A stretch of 64,000 nt of DNA from Novosphingobium endophyticum (GTDB lineage: Bacteria; Pseudomonadota; Alphaproteobacteria; Sphingomonadales; Sphingomonadaceae), in NCBI RefSeq assembly GCF_014640675.1, contig NZ_BMHK01000018.1, forward strand, positions 19,016 to 83,015. The letters run 5' to 3'. The notes under the pieces are model-generated. The model did no database searches. It saw nothing but the letters and a program-made list of their open reading frames with translations, and was not told the DNA's origin. Position numbers and translations under genes: made by a program. This document shows, piece after piece, positions 59,025 to 64,000 of this stretch (within the stretch, counting starts at the first letter, position 1; each line of letters starts with the position of its first letter).

Positions 59025-60227
59025 ATGCGCGAAGCAGCCATTGTCACGACCGCCCGCACCGCCATTGGGCGGGCATACAAGGGCGCCTTTAACGACACCG
59101 AGGCGCCTGACCTTGCCGCGCATGTCGTCGATGCCGTGCTCGGTCGTTCCGGAATTGATCCCGCGCGGGTGGACGATGTCTATCTGGGCGTTGGCAACCA
59201 GTGGAACACGCAAAGCTACAACCTGGGCCGTCTTGCCGTTCACGCATCGGGTTTACCCAACACAACTTCGGGCTTCACGCTCGACCGGAAATGCTCCTCC
59301 GGCCTGAACGCCATTGCCCTGGCCGCGCGCGGGATCATCGCCGATGAGGTGGATGTCGCCATTGCCGGCGGCATGGAATCGATCTCATTGACGATAGGCA
59401 AGCACCAGCCGACCTATCGCAACCGCTCGGTAACCGTGAAGGTGCGCGATCCCCATGCCTACATGGCGATGATCGAGACGGCAGAAATCGTCGCCGACCA
59501 CTATGGCATCAGCCGCGAAGAACAGGATGCCTTTGCCGCCCAGAGCCAGCAGCGAGCGGCTGCTGCGAGCGAAGGCGGGCGTTTCGACGACGAGATCGTA
59601 TCGATCACGGTTGAGAAACTGGTTCAGGACCCCGCGCTTGAGGAAGGCCGGCGGGAACTTGTGACGATCTCGCGCGACGAGGGAATTCGCGCCGGAACGA
59701 CGTTTGAAAGCCTTGCCGCCCTCAAGCCCGTCTTCAAGGACGGGCTGGTCGTCAAGGAAGGCAGGCACATTACCGCGGGCAATTCTTCGCAACTGTCCGA
59801 CGGGGCATCGGCACAACTCGTCATGGACCTTGCCACTGCGCAGAAGGAAGGATTTCCGGTGCTGGGCGTCTATCGCGGCTTCCAGGTTGCGGGCTGCGAT
59901 CCCGAAGAGATGGGCATCGGTCCCGTCTTCGCGATTCCCAAGCTGCTCAAGCGCGCGGGGCTTTCGGTGGACGACATCGGTCTGTGGGAACTCAACGAGG
60001 CGTTCGCGAGTCAAGCGGTCTATTGCCAGCAGAAACTGGGGATCGACCCCGAAAAGCTCAACGTCAATGGCGGTGCGATCGCGCTGGGCCATCCCTTCGG
60101 CATGACCGGCAGCCGGCTCGTCGGCCACGCGCTGATCGAGGGCAAGCGGCGCGGCGTGAAATATGTCGTCGTCTCGATGTGCATTGCCGGCGGTATGGGC
60201 GCGGCTGGACTGTTCGAGGTCGCCTGA
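59025..60227 (+). CDS. Acetyl-CoA acyltransferase (thiolase)
   Basis: A 400-residue thiolase: nucleophile Cys90 in [28 protein letters not shown] with the His, and [16 protein letters not shown] with the second Cys. Three bases after the isomerase gene and two before the fadD3 start. Similar in size to FadA5, which acts on the steroid side chain, but a step in ring degradation is equally possible. Confidence 0.88.
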   Translation: MREAAIVTTARTAIGRAYKGAFNDTEAPDLAAHVVDAVLGRSGIDPARVDDVYLGVGNQWNTQSYNLGRLAVHASGLPNTTSGFTLDRKCSSGLNAIALAARGIIADEVDVAIAGGMESISLTIGKHQPTYRNRSVTVKVRDPHAYMAMIETAEIVADHYGISREEQDAFAAQSQQRAAAASEGGRFDDEIVSITVEKLVQDPALEEGRRELVTISRDEGIRAGTTFESLAALKPVFKDGLVVKEGRHITAGNSSQLSDGASAQLVMDLATAQKEGFPVLGVYRGFQVAGCDPEEMGIGPVFAIPKLLKRAGLSVDDIGLWELNEAFASQAVYCQQKLGIDPEKLNVNGGAIALGHPFGMTGSRLVGHALIEGKRRGVKYVVVSMCIAGGMGAAGLFEVA

Positions 60228-60229
60228 CA

Positions 60230-61765
60230 ATGGGCGACCCGCTTCCCCGGACCATTCCTCACGCCGCCGAGCGAGCGGCCCGGTTGTGGCCGAACGCCCC
60301 GGCCGTGATTGAAGACGGGGAGACCTTGAGCTTCGCGCAGCTTTGGCAAGAGTGCCGGCGTGCGGCCTCGGCCCTGCTCGATCGCGGCGTGTCGGCGGGG
60401 GACCGCGTCGCGATCTGGGCGCCCAACAGCAGGGAATGGGTGGTCGCGGCGATCGCCGCGCAGGCTTGCGGGGCGGCCGTGGTTCCGCTCAACACGCGCC
60501 TCAAGGGACGCGAGGCGGGCGACATCCTGCGCCGCAGCCGTGCCTGTCTGCTGTTCACCGTGCGCGCGTTTCTCGGCATCGACTATCAGGCCCTGATCGT
60601 CGATGAAGATCTCCCGGACCTTCGTGCAACGATCATGCTGGACGACGGCTTCGCCGAAGTTGTCGGGCAGGGCCGCGACGATGATCCGCGCATTGATCGC
60701 ATCCTTGCCTCGCTCGACGCCGATACGCTTTCGGACATCATGTTCACTTCCGGCACCACGGGAGCGCCCAAGGGGGTAATGTCGACACATGGGCGCGTGG
60801 TTCCCCTGTGCGCTGCCTGGATCGCCAATACCGGGCTGACGCGGGGTGAGCGGTATCTACTGGTCAATCCCTTCTTCCATTCCTTCGGCTACAAGGTGGG
60901 TTGGCTCGCCTGCCTCGTGAGCGGGGCGGTAATCGTCCCCATGCCGCAGTTCGACGTGAAGGGGGCCATGGAACTGATCGAGCGGGAGCGGATCGCGTTC
61001 CTGCCCGGGCCGCCGACGATATTTCAGATGCTTCTTGCCGAGCACGACAAGGAACCGTTCGACTGCTCTTCGCTGCGCGGCGGGACGACCGGTGCTGCGA
61101 TGGTTCCACCGCAACTGATCGAGCGGATTCGCGCGGAATTGGGGATCAGGGACATCATCACGGCTTACGGCATGACTGAATGCCTGGCGATCACCAGCTG
61201 TCGGCCAGGGGACGCCGCCGAACTGATCGCGTCGACCTGCGGTGTCGCCATGCCGGGGCACGAAGTCATCGTGGCGGACGATGAGGGCCGTGAACTTCCC
61301 AGAGGCGAGACGGGCGAAATCTTCGTGCGAGGCCCCGGCGTAATGCTGGGTTACCTCGATGACGCGGAGGCAACCGCCAAGACGATCGATGGCGAGGGAT
61401 GGCTGCACACCGGTGATGTTGGTACCATGGACAAGCAGGGCTACCTGCGCATCACCGATCGCAAGAAGGACATGTACATTTCCGGTGGCTTCAACTGCTA
61501 TCCGGCTGAAATCGAAAAGCTGCTTTCGGCCCATCCGGCGGTGGGCATGGTGGCGGTGGTCGGCGTCCCGGACCAGCGGCTGGGCGAAGTGGGCAGGGCG
61601 TTCGTGGTCCCGCGGCCAGGCATAGATATCAGCGAAGAAGCGCTAATGTGCTGGTCGCGCGAGAATATGGCGAACTACAAGGTTCCCCGCAGCTTCAGGA
61701 TCGTCGATGAACTTCCGCGCAACGCATCGGGTAAGATCATGAAGAGCGCGTTAGCGGACTGTTAG
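60230..61765 (+). CDS. fadD3: Acyl-CoA synthetase (FadD3-like, HIP-CoA ligase)
   Basis: A 511-residue ANL-superfamily ligase. [18 protein letters not shown] is the P-loop motif, [17 protein letters not shown] and TAYGMTE line the acyl pocket and bind [12 protein letters not shown] is the hinge region and [11 protein letters not shown] holds the C-terminal Lys. In actinobacteria FadD3 activates the propionate of HIP to start C/D-ring breakdown. The final position in the ipd operon supports that role. Other carboxylic steroid substrates cannot be excluded. Confidence 0.87.
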   Translation: MGDPLPRTIPHAAERAARLWPNAPAVIEDGETLSFAQLWQECRRAASALLDRGVSAGDRVAIWAPNSREWVVAAIAAQACGAAVVPLNTRLKGREAGDILRRSRACLLFTVRAFLGIDYQALIVDEDLPDLRATIMLDDGFAEVVGQGRDDDPRIDRILASLDADTLSDIMFTSGTTGAPKGVMSTHGRVVPLCAAWIANTGLTRGERYLLVNPFFHSFGYKVGWLACLVSGAVIVPMPQFDVKGAMELIERERIAFLPGPPTIFQMLLAEHDKEPFDCSSLRGGTTGAAMVPPQLIERIRAELGIRDIITAYGMTECLAITSCRPGDAAELIASTCGVAMPGHEVIVADDEGRELPRGETGEIFVRGPGVMLGYLDDAEATAKTIDGEGWLHTGDVGTMDKQGYLRITDRKKDMYISGGFNCYPAEIEKLLSAHPAVGMVAVVGVPDQRLGEVGRAFVVPRPGIDISEEALMCWSRENMANYKVPRSFRIVDELPRNASGKIMKSALADC

Positions 61766-61940
61766 ATCTGGTTCGCGATCGGCCTGAAATCATTAAAGGG
61801 GCCGGCGGCGGGCGTGACATGCACGCTGCTTGCGACGGCGGCTGTCCTTGTTAGGGAGCATTGATCTCCAATGACCCGACTTGTGCATCGGACTTCCACT
61901 TGAAGTGCGTCGCGTTCGGGCGGAACCGTCCGGCGTCACT

Positions 61941-62166
61941 TCAAAGTGTCGGCGGCCGTTCCTCGCTCAGCGTGATCAGGCGAGATGTAGGAACGGGCGC
62001 CTCCTTGGCGCTTACCCAGCGCAAGAGCGCGAATCCCTGGTCATGACCGACAGTTGGCAACCAGTTTCCGAAGCCGGGATCGCGATGCGCGATGACGAAT
62101 GTAAGGGTGCCGTCCTGATTGCGCCCCGCGTTATGCTTGTTTACCCAGATCGGATCATGACGATGT
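61941..62166 (-). pseudogene. DUF1214-domain protein, C-terminal remnant
   Basis: On the minus strand the frame reads WVNKHNAGRNQDGTLTFVIAHRD, GNWLPTVGHDQGFALLRW and ends at a stop at 61941. This is the C-terminal signature of DUF1254/DUF1214 proteins (DGTLT...NWLP...F.L.LR). The N-terminal part of the protein (several hundred residues) is missing; sequence similarity breaks off near 62166. Dead fragment in a 680-base border region without an intact gene. Confidence 0.65.
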
Positions 62167-62353
62167 CTATGAGCGGCTCTCCGAAGAAGAGCTCCGGATG
62201 CTCGGATTCGAAGTGGTTTCTGAATATACCGGGCGTGTTTTCCCACGCTTTCCCGGCGACCGCCGGGCGAGCATCAATGCGCGCTATCCTTACATTCCCG
62301 AGTTGCGTTGGGCTCGAACGAGAGCTGACTGTACATGGCCGCCGACGTTCTGA
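62159..62353 (+). pseudogene. Unidentified protein, C-terminal fragment
   Basis: The frame from 62159 reads DDVYERLSEEELRMLGFEV and continues with FPRFPGDRRASINARYPYIPELRW to TGA at 62351-62353. The amphipathic, protein-like composition differs from shadow frames, but there is no start codon and similarity ends at the junction with the DUF1214 fragment. I do not recognise the family. Probably the tail of a gene cut by a rearrangement. Confidence 0.45.
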
Positions 62354-62446
62354 ACCCGGGTCAGGACGGGCGCTGCGCCCTCCAATCGGAGAGTGCGTGT
62401 TCGGCGCGGCCACGATGGCGCCGGGCGCCCTTGGCCCCGCGGGGTG

Positions 62447-63598
62447 TCAGAGTGTTCGGGCGATGACTTCCTTCATGATCTCGGATGTTCCGCCGTAGAT
62501 GCGCAGAACCCGGGCATCGCGCCACAGCCGTGCGATGGTATATTCGTTCATGTAACCGGCTCCGCCGTGGAGCTGCAGCGCCGCATCGACAATGGTCCAC
62601 AGTGTTTCGGTGTGCCATAGCTTGGCGGCTGATGCTTCGGCGGCGGTTAGTGTGCCTTTGGTGAGGCGGCCTATGGTCCAGTCGATGTGGGCCCATCCGA
62701 TCTGCAGCCTGGTGGCAAGGTCGGCCAGAGAGAAGCGGGTGTTCTGAAAGTCGAAGACGGCCTTTCCGAAAGCGTTCCGGCTCTTGGTATAGGCCAGCGC
62801 CTCGTCGAACGCGCGCTGCGCCATGGCTTGTGCGGAGATTGCTATGCTCAAGCGCTCCTGCGGCAGACGTTGCATCATGTAGGCAAAACCGTGGCCCTCT
62901 GCTCCCAGCAGACGGTCAGCAGGTACTTCGACATCCTCGAAGAACAGTTCCGAGGTATCGGAGGAATGCTGCCCAATCTTGTCGAGGTTTCGGCCGCGCG
63001 TGACGCCGGGGAGATCGGCGTCGATCAGAAGCAGGGAAATCCCTTTTGCGCCGTTGCCACCAGTGCGCACGGCGGTGACGAGGAGATCGGCGTTCTGGCC
63101 GTTGCTTATGAAAGTCTTGGCACCATTTACGACGAATCGTTCGCCATCGCGACGCGCGCTTGTTCGGAGCCGGGCAAGGTCGGACCCGCCGCCCGGTTCG
63201 GTCATGACGATCGCTGATATGCACTCGCCCGAGACCACGCGGGGCAGGTAAGCCTGTTTCTGCTCGGACGTGCCCCATTCCAGAAGGTAGTCAGGCGTAA
63301 TGTCGGAATGCACGCCGAGTGCGATCTGGGAGCCGGCATAGGCCAGTTCCTCAGCCACGACCGCATTGAATCGAAAGTCGAGACCTGGACCGCCGAATTC
63401 TTCATCCACCTGCGGGCACAGCAAACCGGCTTCTCCAGCCTTCAGCCAAAAGGACCGATCGCTGGTGCCCTCCTGTTCGAACCGCGCGATGTTGGGAACG
63501 AGTTCCTTGTTCATGAAGCGTCGGACGCTGTCCCGAAAGATTGCGTGACTTTCCTCGAAACCGGTCCTCCCGGCGGTGTCTAGCATCATGTCGTGCAT
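62447..63598 (-). CDS. Acyl-CoA dehydrogenase
   Basis: A complete 383-residue acyl-CoA dehydrogenase of the standard homotetrameric type. VMTEPGGGSDLARLRTSARR is the middle domain, RNAFGKAVFDFQNTRFSLAD the FAD-contact helix, LQLHGGAGYMNEYTIARLWRDARV and IYGGTSEIMKEVI the C-terminal part with the catalytic Glu. It starts at ATG 63598, with a further ATG at 63589. It is isolated from the ipd operon, in the opposite orientation and behind a decayed segment, so it is probably a separate import. Substrate unknown. Confidence 0.9.
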   Translation of the reverse strand: MHDMMLDTAGRTGFEESHAIFRDSVRRFMNKELVPNIARFEQEGTSDRSFWLKAGEAGLLCPQVDEEFGGPGLDFRFNAVVAEELAYAGSQIALGVHSDITPDYLLEWGTSEQKQAYLPRVVSGECISAIVMTEPGGGSDLARLRTSARRDGERFVVNGAKTFISNGQNADLLVTAVRTGGNGAKGISLLLIDADLPGVTRGRNLDKIGQHSSDTSELFFEDVEVPADRLLGAEGHGFAYMMQRLPQERLSIAISAQAMAQRAFDEALAYTKSRNAFGKAVFDFQNTRFSLADLATRLQIGWAHIDWTIGRLTKGTLTAAEASAAKLWHTETLWTIVDAALQLHGGAGYMNEYTIARLWRDARVLRIYGGTSEIMKEVIARTL

Positions 63599-63670
63599 AC
63601 TCGGTAACGGGCGCGAAACCGCCCGGCGGAACGCTTGGTCAATCGATCCGCAGCTTGCGGACCGATTTGT

Positions 63671-63868
63671 TCAGGAATGGAGGCAGCCCTCGTCATAGCC
63701 GATGCGGACATGGAAGATTGCCCCCTTTTTGTTCAACTTGAAGTTGTGGATCAGCATGAGCCGCGTCGGCTCGTCGCCTTCCACGCCCCAGCAGCCTTGG
63801 GTGACGACGGCCCGATCAAGGCTGCCTTTGGCGGCGCTGATTTGAGCAAGGGCTGCGTCTCGGGACAT
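63671..63868 (-). CDS. Small hypothetical protein or gene fragment
   Basis: A 65-residue open frame with protein-like composition (DRAVVTQGCWGVEGDEPTRL, then LMLIHNFKLNKKGAIFHVR). No family recognised and no convincing ribosome site. It might be the remnant of a larger gene in the border region between the acyl-CoA dehydrogenase gene and the transposase. Confidence 0.3.
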   Translation of the reverse strand: MSRDAALAQISAAKGSLDRAVVTQGCWGVEGDEPTRLMLIHNFKLNKKGAIFHVRIGYDEGCLHS

Positions 63869-63916
63869 GATGTACCTCTTGGGTTGGCAACAACTCCTAG
63901 TACCACGCCACAGAGA

Positions 63917-64000
63917 TTATGACTCTTTGACGGGGTAGGCCTTGCGGAGTTTTTCGCGCGCCGTTTGGGTCGTGAACATCCATTGGATCTGGGCTCCTTC
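63917..64000 (-). mobile_element. IS630-family transposase, 3' end of the first reading frame
   Basis: On the minus strand the frame reads GAQIQWMFTTQTAREKLRKA then YPVKES and a TAA stop at 63917-63919. The pattern IQWMFTT...AR.KL..AYP is the end of the helix-turn-helix reading frame of IS630-type transposases. The rest lies beyond the window. It bounds the locus on the right, as the IS5 remnant does on the left. Confidence 0.65.

Noticed and set aside
1..64000. CRISPR arrays, tRNA or rRNA genes, phage genes
   Set aside because: No direct-repeat arrays, no cloverleaf-like sequences and no phage structural proteins were seen.

Overview
The window looks like part of a genome of a GC-rich alphaproteobacterium, most likely a sphingomonad (Novosphingobium/Sphingobium type). 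Reasons: TonB-dependent receptors of the sphingomonad kind, an intergenic hairpin repeat reading HPRESGDP, many SDRs and SnoaL/NTF2-fold proteins, and translationally coupled operons. This is inference from gene content; no rRNA or other marker gene is present. The content points to aerobic steroid or bile-salt degradation. A fragment of an IS5-type transposase lies at the left edge and the end of an IS630-type transposase at the right edge.

Layout. 1-10.6 kb: transposase remnant, TetR regulator, luciferase-like monooxygenase, two paralogous zinc-type alcohol dehydrogenases (one has lost its stop codon), cupin, decayed SDR, an MFS/dehydrogenase/esterase operon, and an acyl-CoA dehydrogenase plus phosphotransferase pair that resembles a split ACAD10/11. 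10.8-20.4 kb: two TonB-dependent receptors around a PhyH dioxygenase, SDR, SnoaL protein, COQ4-like protein, sulfotransferase and a second SnoaL-like protein. 20.5-27.9 kb: SDR, 3-ketosteroid dehydrogenase and SnoaL operon, a coupled Lrp/AsnC pair, then three SDRs and a BaiE-like dehydratase. 27.9-36.9 kb: SDR, MFS transporter, BaiCD/BaiH-like flavoprotein, a 2-oxo acid dehydrogenase complex (E1 alpha, E1 beta, E2) and a Baeyer-Villiger monooxygenase.

36.9-61.8 kb is the core. A leftward operon (hsaA, hsaD, hsaB, hsaE, hsaG, hsaF, SDR, two Lrp regulators) covers A/B-ring meta-cleavage. A divergent 17-kb rightward operon starts with an SDR and hsaC and continues with ipdA, ipdB, an enoyl-CoA hydratase, ipdC, echA20, two pairs of acyl-CoA dehydrogenases, two thiolases, ipdF, MaoC, a ketosteroid isomerase and fadD3, i.e. 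degradation of the C/D-ring propionate HIP. 61.8-64 kb is a decayed right border with gene fragments, one acyl-CoA dehydrogenase and the IS630 end.

How it may fit together (inference): the receptors import the sterol, SDRs and the isomerase make the 3-keto-delta-4 system, SnoaL-type enzymes dehydrate hydroxyls, KstD desaturates ring A, Hsa enzymes cleave rings A/B to pyruvate and propionyl-CoA, and FadD3/Ipd/acyl-CoA dehydrogenase enzymes degrade the remaining two rings. No 9-alpha-hydroxylase (KshAB) is visible. A 13-bp pseudo-palindrome ATT-TGCGT-AAT recurs in promoter gaps and may be the operator of the Lrp/AsnC regulators.
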